Part shown: in pieces, positions 1 to 5,409 of the stretch
Position numbering within the stretch: the first letter of the stretch is position 1
Layout: each line of letters starts with the position of its first letter
Source of the DNA: CAZWFW01 sp964633445
GTDB lineage: Archaea > Undinarchaeota > CAZWFW01
Direction: 5' to 3'
NCBI GenBank assembly: GCA_964633445.1
Contig: CAZWFW010000042.1
Span: 1 to 9,555, forward strand
Length of the DNA stretch: 9,555 nt
Made by a program: the position numbers and the translations under genes
Notes under the pieces: generated by a model
Told to the model about the DNA's origin: nothing
The model's input: only the letters and a program-made list of their open reading frames with translations
The model's database searches: none

Positions 1-1069
1 AACCCCTTGTTAGAAAACTCAAAAACAAGCTAAAATAGGATTCATAATCAAAATAACCTTCGATAACGGCTTTTCTATATTTTAGCAATTTTAACGCCAA
101 ATCTATCTGAGGGTTACCCACAACTTTGTAAAGCTTTCTAAGGAACAATCCCGCAATTATCTCCTTTTTATACCTTCCCTTCCATAGAATTTCATATAGC
201 CTTAGGGGGTTAGAATTTTCTAAATATTTTGATATGGCAAAACTCGCAATTTCTGCGCAATTTAACCCATAAATTATCCCGCCTCCTGTAAAAGGTTTAA
301 CTTGTAACGCAGCTTCTCCAACGGCTAGAAGGTTATCTATACAGGTTTTTCTCGCATAACCTATTGATATCTTTCCAGAAATTCTATTAATAACTTTCTT
401 TTCAACCTTAAGATTTTTAAGAAACTTCTCAAAATTTTTAAAGCTGAAGTTTTCAATGCTATCTCCCAGACCAACACCAATGCAGTTACCTTTTGGTATC
501 ACCCATGCATAGAAATTTTTTGAAAGTGATTTGTTGAAAAAAACATCAATATGCCTCTGAACTTCTGGAAAATCCCACTGAATTGCTATTATTTTTTCAT
601 ACTTGTTTCCAAATATCTTTCTTGCATAATCTGATGTATTGCCATCTGCAACAACTATAACTTTGCTTCTCTCAATTTTATCCCCAACTTTAGCGAAGAA
701 TCTTCCATTTTTCCTAACAATTCTAACTCTCTTGCCGAGCTCTATGCAAGCGTTTTTGTTTTCAGCGAGTCTAGCAAGATATTTATCAAACCTTACTCTA
801 TCTAGAATACAGATTTTTGTTTTTCTAAGCTTCAATCTTAAGCAAGTTTTGAAACTATGAAGTCTAAATTCGCTTACTTTACTTAAAATAAATCCCTTTT
901 TATACAAATTCAAACTTCTTAAACCATTTTCACTAACAACACCAGAGCATTGCAATGGCCTCCCAACTTCCTTATGTTCCTCATAAATCCTTACACCATA
1001 TCCCTTCTTTGCAAGCAGGTATGCCAAATAACATCCAATAGGACCAGCTCCAACAACTATAACATCCAT
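1..1069 (-). CDS. Geranylgeranyl reductase family FAD-dependent oxidoreductase (3'-truncated by window edge)
   Basis: An open frame of 356 codons runs from the ATG at 1069 off the left edge, so the C-terminus is missing. Visible in the protein: an N-terminal dinucleotide-binding motif GAGPIG (residues 7-12), the family signature GRPLQCSGVVS (about 36-46), a D-G pair after a beta strand (VVADG, 139-143), and the second FAD motif GEAALQVKPFTGGGIIYG (251-268). This order is that of the geranylgeranyl reductase family in the PHBH-like flavoprotein fold. Members saturate isoprenoid double bonds of archaeal lipids or related prenyl chains. The substrate here cannot be read from sequence. It differs clearly from the second family member at 2459-3646: it has CSG rather than CGEG in the signature and GEAA rather than GDAA. 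It is transcribed divergently from the gene at 1125 with only 55 bp between them. No Shine-Dalgarno is evident, so a leaderless mRNA is likely. Confidence 0.85.
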   Translation of the reverse strand, partial: MDVIVVGAGPIGCYLAYLLAKKGYGVRIYEEHKEVGRPLQCSGVVSENGLRSLNLYKKGFILSKVSEFRLHSFKTCLRLKLRKTKICILDRVRFDKYLARLAENKNACIELGKRVRIVRKNGRFFAKVGDKIERSKVIVVADGNTSDYARKIFGNKYEKIIAIQWDFPEVQRHIDVFFNKSLSKNFYAWVIPKGNCIGVGLGDSIENFSFKNFEKFLKNLKVEKKVINRISGKISIGYARKTCIDNLLAVGEAALQVKPFTGGGIIYGLNCAEIASFAISKYLENSNPLRLYEILWKGRYKKEIIAGLFLRKLYKVVGNPQIDLALKLLKYRKAVIEGYFDYESYFSLFLSFLTRG

Positions 1070-1090
1070 AAAAATTTAGCATAAAGTAAG

Positions 1091-1098
1091 TTATAATA
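1091..1098. promoter_or_regulatory. Candidate shared TATA box of a divergent pair
   Basis: TTATAATA lies in the 55-bp gap between the divergent starts at 1069 (minus) and 1125 (plus). Its centre is about 25-30 bases from each start codon, the usual archaeal TATA-to-start distance for leaderless genes. The motif is nearly symmetric, so one box could serve both directions. This is assigned by spacing and composition only. Confidence 0.3.
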
Positions 1099-1124
1099 TC
1101 TTTGAGGCTTATTAATAACTTAGG

Positions 1125-1787
1125 ATGAAAGTTAAGTGCCCTCTTTGCGGTAGCGAGGTTTTTCAAAATGTGGAGGTTTATCCTAAAGTAATAAAGTTTT
1201 ACGAAATTGCAGAGCTTTTGGATAGCCTTGGCAGAAACAAGTTTTCTAAAATTCTCAGAAAAAGTGATATTAAAGAAATTGAAGGACAGGCAGCTGACTT
1301 CGAGGCAAGTCATGCAACTGTCGATGAGCTTTTTCATAAAATCAGGGAAAAATTAATAGAATTAGGGTATGGAAGCAGAGATATCGAGGAGATTGTGAGA
1401 TATGGAAGAACTATGCAAAATATTACTCCTGTAGAAGGTGCAGTTCTAGGTTTAATAACTACACGAGCTTTTTCTGGGAAGAGTCTTCTTTTAGCAATAC
1501 TTGCCTTTCTAGCAATATTTCAAAGCTTAAAATTCTTGCTTAGTTTAGATTCGGTGAAGAGTACAGTGATAGCACTTATATTTTCCTTAATAACTATAAT
1601 AGGTAGTATTTACATTAGCATAGAGAAACTTATTTTTATTTCTTTTGCAGGAAGAATGGGTGTTAGAGATCAGGAGATTGTCTCAAATTTAAATTTTAAG
1701 ATTAGGGGTACCGCAAAGGAAGATGTTGAAGCTTTGAGAAACATTCTTGCAACAAAAGTTATTTCTAAGGTTGAAAAGAAGGAATGA
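1125..1787 (+). CDS. Zinc-knuckle membrane protein of unknown function
   Basis: A 220-residue protein I do not recognise. It begins with a single CxxC knuckle, MKVKCPLCGSE (cysteines 5 and 8), which could bind metal only with other ligands or as a dimer. A charged, probably helical soluble region follows (about 20-100), then two hydrophobic segments (about 119-141 and 146-175) separated by a short polar turn. A polar C-terminal tail closes the protein. The expected topology is two membrane helices with both ends on the same side. Its stop overlaps the start of the next gene as ATGA (1784-1787), so the two are probably translated together. The ATG at 1125 is the first start after the divergent promoter, and the CPLC motif lies directly behind it, which supports this start. 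Confidence 0.7.
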   Translation: MKVKCPLCGSEVFQNVEVYPKVIKFYEIAELLDSLGRNKFSKILRKSDIKEIEGQAADFEASHATVDELFHKIREKLIELGYGSRDIEEIVRYGRTMQNITPVEGAVLGLITTRAFSGKSLLLAILAFLAIFQSLKFLLSLDSVKSTVIALIFSLITIIGSIYISIEKLIFISFAGRMGVRDQEIVSNLNFKIRGTAKEDVEALRNILATKVISKVEKKE

Positions 1788-1816
1788 GAAAATACAAAAT
1801 TGTTCCAGGCAAGGAA

Positions 1817-1871
1817 TTCTTTGTTTTGAACTTTGCGTGGGCATACTCTATGTTTTGATGTGTAACCTACT
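1817..1871 (+). repeat. Left copy of 55-base contig-end duplication
   Basis: The last 55 bases before the N run are identical to the first 55 bases after it (1972-2026). The match reaches both contig ends exactly, as expected for two contigs sharing a terminal k-mer rather than for a biological repeat. Confidence 0.9.
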
Positions 1872-1971
1872 NNNNNNNNNNNNNNNNNNNNNNNNNNNNN
1901 NNNNNNNNNNNNNNNNNNNNNNNNNNNNNNNNNNNNNNNNNNNNNNNNNNNNNNNNNNNNNNNNNNNNNNN
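1872..1971. other. 100-N scaffold gap
   Basis: Exactly 100 N, the conventional placeholder for a gap of unknown size. Because both flanks are the same 55 bases, the true gap is probably zero and the contigs probably overlap. The real distance between flanking genes is then about 155 bases shorter than shown. Confidence 0.95.
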
Positions 1972-2026
1972 TTCTTTGTTTTGAACTTTGCGTGGGCATA
2001 CTCTATGTTTTGATGTGTAACCTACT
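1972..2026 (+). repeat. Right copy of 55-base contig-end duplication
   Basis: Identical to 1817-1871 and begins at the first called base after the gap. It carries the T4 run (2008-2011) where the membrane-protein gene loses its frame. Confidence 0.9.
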
Positions 2027-2458
2027 ATTTCATGCTAAATTTAATGACTTATTAATGTGGAGTGTTTTCATCATAATCTCTGCAGTATTGTACTTCCTTG
2101 CTCCAAATGAGATAGATTTGGCTAAAGACAGAGTAATTATTAAAAATTATTTTAAAATGATTGATGAAATAAAGTTTGACGATGTCAAAGGAGGTTACAT
2201 ACCTTAAAAAAGTAAAGCTAAGGAATCTCGAAAACTTGCTTCTAAAGATCCCTTTTCATATACCTTTCTTTTTCCATTATTGCTACTATAAGGGCTTACC
2301 TTGCGGCTTCTATGCTAAAAGGCTTAATAACCTCATTTTGCTTAAAACATCAGAATCCAAGGAGTTATCATCTCTCTGCGTTTGGGGAAAGAAGAAATCT
2401 ACATGCTATATCTTTCTAGGCCCCGACAATCCAAAATTTTTCTACGAAGAAGTAAAAT

Positions 2459-3646
2459 CTAGACTAAAAACCTCTTAGCAAGAGAGATCAGTCTAGGATA
2501 TCTAATTGCTTTCTTTATAAGGATCTTAAAAGCCGACAAATTGCCTCTACCAAGTTCTATTAGGTCCTCAGCGCTCCATATCTTTGCAAGGAAGTTCATT
2601 TCCTCGTCACTTAAATTCTCAGCAAATTTCCTTACTTTTAAGACATTTCTTAATTTTCTACCCCGTTCAGCCCACCATCTTTTTTCATATTCCTTAAGCA
2701 ATGAAACATTATTATTCTCTAGAGCTTTAACGATCGCTAATCCAGCAAGCCTCCCTGCATACATGGCTTCATATATACCCCCGCCGTGGATAGGGTTAAC
2801 TTGCCTCGCAGCATCTCCAACAACGACAACATTATCTTTAACCAAAGTCTTTAAAAATCCGCCTACTGGCACGCAACCAACATTTACCTCAAGTATGCTT
2901 GCTTTGGAGAAGATTTTCTTATGCTTCCTTATAAATTTATCCAAATAGTATTTAGCTGTTTTTTCGCAGTCTCCTGCAATTCCTACGCCAACATTTGCTC
3001 TGTCCTCATCTTTCGGAAAAATCCAAACATAACCACGTTTGGCAATCTCATTACCAAGATAAATGTGAATTAAATCGCTTTCCTCAATTTTTAGATTGCT
3101 CATTTCATATTCAAAGCAGGAATCAATCTCGCTTAGAGGTATCCTAGTATCTATATCAGCCTGCCTTGCGATTTGAGACTCAACACCATCAGCAGCTACA
3201 ATAATTTTTGCCTCAATTTTCTCCTTACCATCAATACCTTCGGCTTCAACTCCTTTAATCTTACCGTTTTCTTTCCAAATGTTTGCATAATAGCAAGCTT
3301 TAACCTCAGCACCAGCTTTGCTTGCGTAATATGCTAAAAATTTATCAAATATCTTTCTTTCAATAACATAGCCATTTGGCTCGTCATACCTAACCTTTAG
3401 AGCATCTCCATTTGGAGCATAAATTGCCGCACCATACATAGCTCTGTTTATGAACCTCTTCTCCAAGGGCAACCCAAATTCCCTAAACACTCTTGCTGAT
3501 AGCCCCTCTCCGCATCTCTTAGGAACACCAATTTCTGCATGCTTATCAATTAACAGAACACTTACATCGGAATTTTCAGCAATATGCTTAGCTACAGTAG
3601 AGCCTGCGGGACCTGCACCAACAATTACAACATCGTAACGCTTCAT
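2459..3646 (-). CDS. Digeranylgeranylglycerophospholipid reductase (geranylgeranyl reductase)
   Basis: A 395-residue FAD enzyme that reduces the geranylgeranyl double bonds of archaeal membrane lipids to saturated phytanyl chains. Visible motifs: GAGPAG (residues 10-15), the PKRCGEGLS signature (42-50) typical of the archaeal enzyme, an ADG motif (about 152-154), and GDAARQVNPIHGGGI (277-291), the second FAD site with the substrate-side HGGG loop. The length matches full-length family members. I prefer the ATG at 3646 over an in-frame GTG at 3655. The ATG places MKRYDVVIVGAG exactly as in relatives, and a GGTGG ribosome-binding-like stretch precedes it at 3652-3656. The GTG falls inside the terminal repeat of the inserted element upstream. 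The gene follows a ferredoxin gene on the same strand, separated only by that element. The 3' end overlaps the convergent membrane-protein gene by 20 bp. Confidence 0.92.
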   Translation of the reverse strand: MKRYDVVIVGAGPAGSTVAKHIAENSDVSVLLIDKHAEIGVPKRCGEGLSARVFREFGLPLEKRFINRAMYGAAIYAPNGDALKVRYDEPNGYVIERKIFDKFLAYYASKAGAEVKACYYANIWKENGKIKGVEAEGIDGKEKIEAKIIVAADGVESQIARQADIDTRIPLSEIDSCFEYEMSNLKIEESDLIHIYLGNEIAKRGYVWIFPKDEDRANVGVGIAGDCEKTAKYYLDKFIRKHKKIFSKASILEVNVGCVPVGGFLKTLVKDNVVVVGDAARQVNPIHGGGIYEAMYAGRLAGLAIVKALENNNVSLLKEYEKRWWAERGRKLRNVLKVRKFAENLSDEEMNFLAKIWSAEDLIELGRGNLSAFKILIKKAIRYPRLISLAKRFLV

Positions 3647-3701
3647 CTTAACCACCGCAAGGAGACCTCATGTGTAAGCGTGGGGAGGAATTGCGGTAAC
3701 C

Positions 3702-3709
3702 TTTAAATA
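3702..3709 (+). promoter_or_regulatory. TATA box inside the element
   Basis: TTTAAATA is a strong archaeal TATA match. It lies just after the left palindrome and points rightwards. A transcript would start near 3728-3735 and run through the structured right part, antisense to the ferredoxin-reductase operon. Confidence 0.45.
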
Positions 3710-3727
3710 CTTTTTTTGCTAAGGTAG

Positions 3728-3883
3728 TATTAAGAGCCTTGAGGTTCAAGGCAATGAAGTCTTTAAAGCTGGATAGCTCTAAGGCAAAGTCCTTAGGGCT
3801 ATGGGTTGCGTAAACCAGCCCTTGCCAGAGTTCCAGCCGTGATGAGGGCATAAAGCTTCCTCCGAAAGGTGGGAGTAGTTTAC
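3728..3883 (+). ncRNA. Putative omegaRNA-like transcript
   Basis: The region downstream of the TATA box has no convincing codons but does have clear pairing potential. AAGTCTTTAAAG-type and CTAAGG...CCTTAG segments lie in the middle, and a GAAA-capped hairpin is near the 3' end. In IS605-family elements the RNA guide scaffold lies at the element's right end and its guide is the flanking DNA. By that model, the guide here would be the bases after 3883, which are antisense to the ferredoxin 3' end. The start and end are estimates, and the assignment rests on recalled similarity and structure only. Confidence 0.35.
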
Positions 3884-3889
3884 AACATT

Positions 3890-4048
3890 TCACTCAATTT
3901 TTATTAACCCTAATGGGCAAACTTTTTCGCAAGTTTTGCATTTTAAGCATTTATTTTCATCAATTTCGGCCTTTTCCTTAAGTGCTATAGCGTTAGCAGG
4001 ACAAACAGCAATGCAACCACCGCATGCGAAGCAGTTTTCTACTTGCAT
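3890..4048 (-). CDS. 2[4Fe-4S] ferredoxin
   Basis: A 52-residue protein starting MQVENCFACGGC and ending PLGLIKIE. It has two complete cluster motifs: C6-x2-C9-x2-C12-x3-C16-P and C34-x2-C37-x2-C40-x3-C44-P. This is the full set for a bacterial-type 2[4Fe-4S] ferredoxin of minimal length. It carries low-potential electrons in the cytoplasm. It lies 27 bases downstream of the UPF0251 gene and upstream of the geranylgeranyl reductase on the same strand. In Methanosarcina acetivorans an adjacent ferredoxin is needed for full lipid saturation by geranylgeranyl reductase, so the same partnership is inferred here. The ATG at 4048 is the only standard start that opens directly on the first motif; no longer N-terminus has a good start codon. 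Confidence 0.93.
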   Translation of the reverse strand: MQVENCFACGGCIAVCPANAIALKEKAEIDENKCLKCKTCEKVCPLGLIKIE

Positions 4049-4075
4049 ACAATACTTGTGAATCTCATTATTTAT

Positions 4076-4441
4076 TTACTTATAGTTCTTGGATTTTTTA
4101 CCATCAACCTCCCTCTTATCTTCGATTAATTCACCCTCATCTGCAATTAGAAGAGGTCGAGATGTAATTAAAGCTTCTAGTACTTTTTTTCTTCCAGATT
4201 CCAGTAATCTCCAAATAGTTCCTCTTGAAACTCCCATCTTTTTTGCAGCCTCCTCTTGCGTTAAGCCCTCATAATCTACAAGCCTTATGGCTTCATATTC
4301 AGGGTAGAGAACTTCAATGGGTTGGGGATTGAGGCATGGTATGGGCATTAACCTCTTCACTTTCGGTAGGGAATAAATAAATATCTGGGCAGGGGGTCTT
4401 CCTTTACTCTTTCTGCGCCAGCACCATCTCCATCTGGGCAT
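4076..4441 (-). CDS. UPF0251 (DUF134) family helix-turn-helix protein
   Basis: A 121-residue protein with a basic N-terminus (MPRWRWCWRRKSKGRPP), a middle segment EVLYPEYEAIRLVDYEGL (43-60), and a sigma-70 region-4-like helix-turn-helix QEEAAKKMGVSRGTIWRLL (62-80). A helix KKVLEALITSRPLLI follows. These features in this order are those of the UPF0251/DUF134 family, DNA-binding proteins common in archaea and anaerobic bacteria. The targets are not established. The extra charged C-terminal tail (about 103-121) is not part of the core family. The gene begins one base after the stop of the preceding gene (TAAGATG) and is followed after 27 bases by the ferredoxin gene, so it may regulate the operon it sits in, which is inference. 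The family resemblance is clear, the function is not. Confidence 0.85.
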   Translation of the reverse strand: MPRWRWCWRRKSKGRPPAQIFIYSLPKVKRLMPIPCLNPQPIEVLYPEYEAIRLVDYEGLTQEEAAKKMGVSRGTIWRLLESGRKKVLEALITSRPLLIADEGELIEDKREVDGKKSKNYK

Positions 4442-4442
4442 C

Positions 4443-4793
4443 TTAAAATATTGTCTCTTCCTCCCTTATAAATCTCTTGTAATCTTCGAGGTACATCTCT
4501 AATTGGATCTCATTCCTGCTCCAAACAACAACGCTTTCCTTCAGAACCTCTCTTAAAGTCCTCAGGTCAGATTTCTCGAAGATACAAACATCGTATTTCG
4601 CTGGATCTACTTTACGGTGGATGTTCTCCAACAATCTTTTAGCCTCCGCATCGCTACAGTTAGGATATACTATGCAAATTCCTATTGTATTAGTATCGAT
4701 CAATTCGTAAGCAAGTATGCCTAGGATGTTAGGGTTACTTGTGAGAAATTCAAAATCCTCTCTTATAGCCTCTACATCCTCCTCACTTAACAT
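4443..4793 (-). CDS. Nucleotidyltransferase-fold (MNT-like) protein, probably inactive
   Basis: A 116-residue protein resembling small nucleotidyltransferase-domain proteins. The core strand-helix pattern is visible: ILGILAYE (24-30), IGICIVYP (37-44), KYDVCIFEKSDL (67-77), then EVLKESVVVWSRNEIQLEMYLEDY (82-105), the usual tail after the fold. The catalytic motif hG[GS]...D-x-D is not present. The expected GS is replaced by GI/AY, and the D-x-D position reads IGIC. Only the third acidic position (D68) appears kept. A binding or regulatory role is therefore more likely than catalysis. The start overlaps the nadM stop by 7 bases, indicating translational coupling, and the stop lies one base before the UPF0251 start. 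The family assignment rests on pattern and is moderate. Confidence 0.55.
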   Translation of the reverse strand: MLSEEDVEAIREDFEFLTSNPNILGILAYELIDTNTIGICIVYPNCSDAEAKRLLENIHRKVDPAKYDVCIFEKSDLRTLREVLKESVVVWSRNEIQLEMYLEDYKRFIREEETIF

Positions 4794-5296
4794 CTTTCTA
4801 TATTTTTCAGGTCTTTTATTCTTTCTTCGCCCCCAATCTCCTCTATGTATTTATACACCTCATCCGGTACCAAATTTTTCCATTCCCTATTATTGGCTAT
4901 TCTTTTTCTAATATCACTCGCTGAGTAACCTTTATAAAACTTCTGTTCAACAACCTTGTAACCCCTCACCTCAAAAAGCTTTTTAACGAGAGGATTTCTT
5001 GTGAACACAACTGAAAATCTAGGCGTAAGAGATTCCAGGTGAGCAACCCAAAGATTGTTATTTAGAATATCTGGTACTGGTATTAGGTAAATTGTCTTAT
5101 CTCTAAAGTTTTTTTGTATAACCCTGCCTATCATTTCAACCCTTTCACCAGCGGTAAATGGGTTTCTAAATGTATAGCTTTCCTGGGAACTTCCGATAAC
5201 AATAACAAGCTCATCAAATTCCTTGCAGATGTCCCTCACAACAAGAAAATGGCCTAGATGAAATGGTTGAAATCTTCCAACAAACAAAGCACGCAT
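4787..5296 (-). CDS. nadM: Nicotinamide-nucleotide adenylyltransferase, archaeal type
   Basis: A 169-residue cytoplasmic enzyme that joins NMN and ATP to give NAD+. It shows the nucleotidyltransferase signature GRFQPFHLGH (7-16), the loop GSSQES (35-40), NPFTAGER (45-52) as in archaeal NMNATs, and YSASDIRKR (124-132) in place of the usual ISxTxxR phosphate-binding motif. The length is normal. The ATG at 5296 puts MRALFVGRFQPFH exactly at the family N-terminus. Reading further upstream would run into the tRNA-Gly gene, so the longer frame is rejected. Only three bases separate this ATG from the tRNA 3' end. The gene therefore has no room for its own promoter or leader and is likely expressed from the tRNA promoter. 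It overlaps the next gene by 7 bases. Confidence 0.93.
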   Translation of the reverse strand: MRALFVGRFQPFHLGHFLVVRDICKEFDELVIVIGSSQESYTFRNPFTAGERVEMIGRVIQKNFRDKTIYLIPVPDILNNNLWVAHLESLTPRFSVVFTRNPLVKKLFEVRGYKVVEQKFYKGYSASDIRKRIANNREWKNLVPDEVYKYIEEIGGEERIKDLKNIERC

Positions 5297-5299
5297 GAG

Positions 5300-5370
5300 T
5301 GCGGCCGCCGGGATTCGAACCCGGGTCTCTGGCTCGGAAGGCCAGCGTCCTACCACTAGACTACGGCCGC
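5300..5370 (-). tRNA. tRNA-Gly (TCC)
   Basis: A 71-base cloverleaf on the minus strand. Acceptor GCGGCCG pairs with CGGCCGC, the anticodon stem is CTGGC/GCCAG with loop CTTCCGA (anticodon TCC), and the T arm is CCGGG-TTCGAAT-CCCGG. The discriminator is A and CCA is not encoded. The nearly all-GC acceptor stem suggests a thermophile. The next base-pair neighbourhood is the nadM start codon, 3 bases downstream. Confidence 0.95.
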
Positions 5371-5378
5371 GCATTAAA

Positions 5379-5386
5379 GTTAAATA
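5379..5386 (+). promoter_or_regulatory. TATA box of the DJ-1 lipoprotein gene
   Basis: GTTAAATA is centred about 27 bases before the ATG at 5410, which fits a leaderless transcript. It lies between the tRNA-Gly 5' end and the opposing TATA box, so the two promoters interleave. Confidence 0.35.
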
Positions 5387-5395
5387 GGATTCGAG

Positions 5396-5405
5396 TTATT
5401 ATATT
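5396..5405 (-). promoter_or_regulatory. TATA box of tRNA-Gly and probably nadM operon
   Basis: On the minus strand AATATAATAA is centred about 31 bases upstream of the tRNA 5' end, the usual archaeal position. It is the only evident promoter for the tRNA, and no room for another exists before nadM. Confidence 0.45.
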
Positions 5406-5409
5406 TTTT

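Larger units (their letters stand above)
1784..2478 (+). pseudogene. Small two-helix membrane protein, bacterial-PH-like, frameshifted and crossed by an assembly gap
   Basis: Three frame pieces read as one protein once the repeated gap flanks are merged. Piece 1 starts at the ATG at 1784 (MRKYKIVPGKEFFVLNFAW...) and stops at 1856. Piece 2 is coding from about 2011 to 2204, with a membrane helix (LLMWSVFIIISAVLYFLAP) followed by EIDLAKDRVIIKNYF. Piece 3 runs from about 2206 to 2478 and ends KFFYEEVKSRLKTS. One extra T in the T4 run at 2008-2011, and one T fewer at 2204-2205, restore a single frame of roughly 180 residues. A membrane segment followed by a beta-rich domain ending in a GPDNPKFFYEEV-type helix recalls bacterial PH-like proteins. 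That assignment is tentative. The start overlaps the preceding stop, and the end overlaps the convergent reductase gene by 20 bp. It may be a true pseudogene or an intact gene damaged by assembly error. Confidence 0.5.
3654..3883 (+). mobile_element. tnpB-less IS200/IS605-type element or MITE with possible omegaRNA
   Basis: A 230-bp block sits exactly between the reductase start and the ferredoxin stop. Its left end is a palindrome, ACCGCAA (3654-3660) matched by TTGCGGT (3691-3697), with an inner stem CCT-CATG / CGTG-AGG. A TATA box TTTAAATA follows at 3702-3709. The right part has no long open frame. It ends with a GAAA-loop hairpin (CCTCC-GAAA-GGTGG, about 3859-3872) and GTAGTTTAC, which resembles as I remember it the 3' end of TnpB guide (omega) RNAs and IS605 right ends. 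TTAAC at 3648-3652 just outside the left end could be the insertion target. There is no transposase. I infer an internally deleted element whose promoter may still drive an RNA. An unrelated structured RNA gene is the alternative. Confidence 0.5.

Noticed and set aside
981..1337. 118-codon minus-strand open frame
   Set aside because: It overlaps both the reductase-like gene start and the zinc-knuckle gene in another frame, with no domain-like sequence; a shadow.
1747..2013. Open frame running through the N gap
   Set aside because: Its apparent continuity depends on the 100 N and the duplicated flank. The upstream half is out of frame with the zinc-knuckle gene, which is clearly the coding frame there.
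1817..2026. 55-base direct repeat as a biological duplication or attachment site
   Set aside because: The copies end exactly at the contig ends on either side of a 100-N placeholder, which is what overlapping contigs look like.
3654..3883. RNase P RNA or SRP RNA as identity of the structured block
   Set aside because: The conserved cores of these RNAs are not visible and the block is shorter than either RNA.
3648..3893. 81-codon minus-strand open frame between reductase and ferredoxin
   Set aside because: It spans the structured element, overlaps the ferredoxin stop and ends inside the reductase start region. It has no recognisable domain, and the block is better explained as a mobile-element remnant or RNA.
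5297..5374. N-terminal extensions of nadM and of the DJ-1 gene into the tRNA
   Set aside because: Both longer frames simply translate tRNA-Gly. The internal ATGs at 5296 and 5410 match the family N-terminus and the signal peptide.
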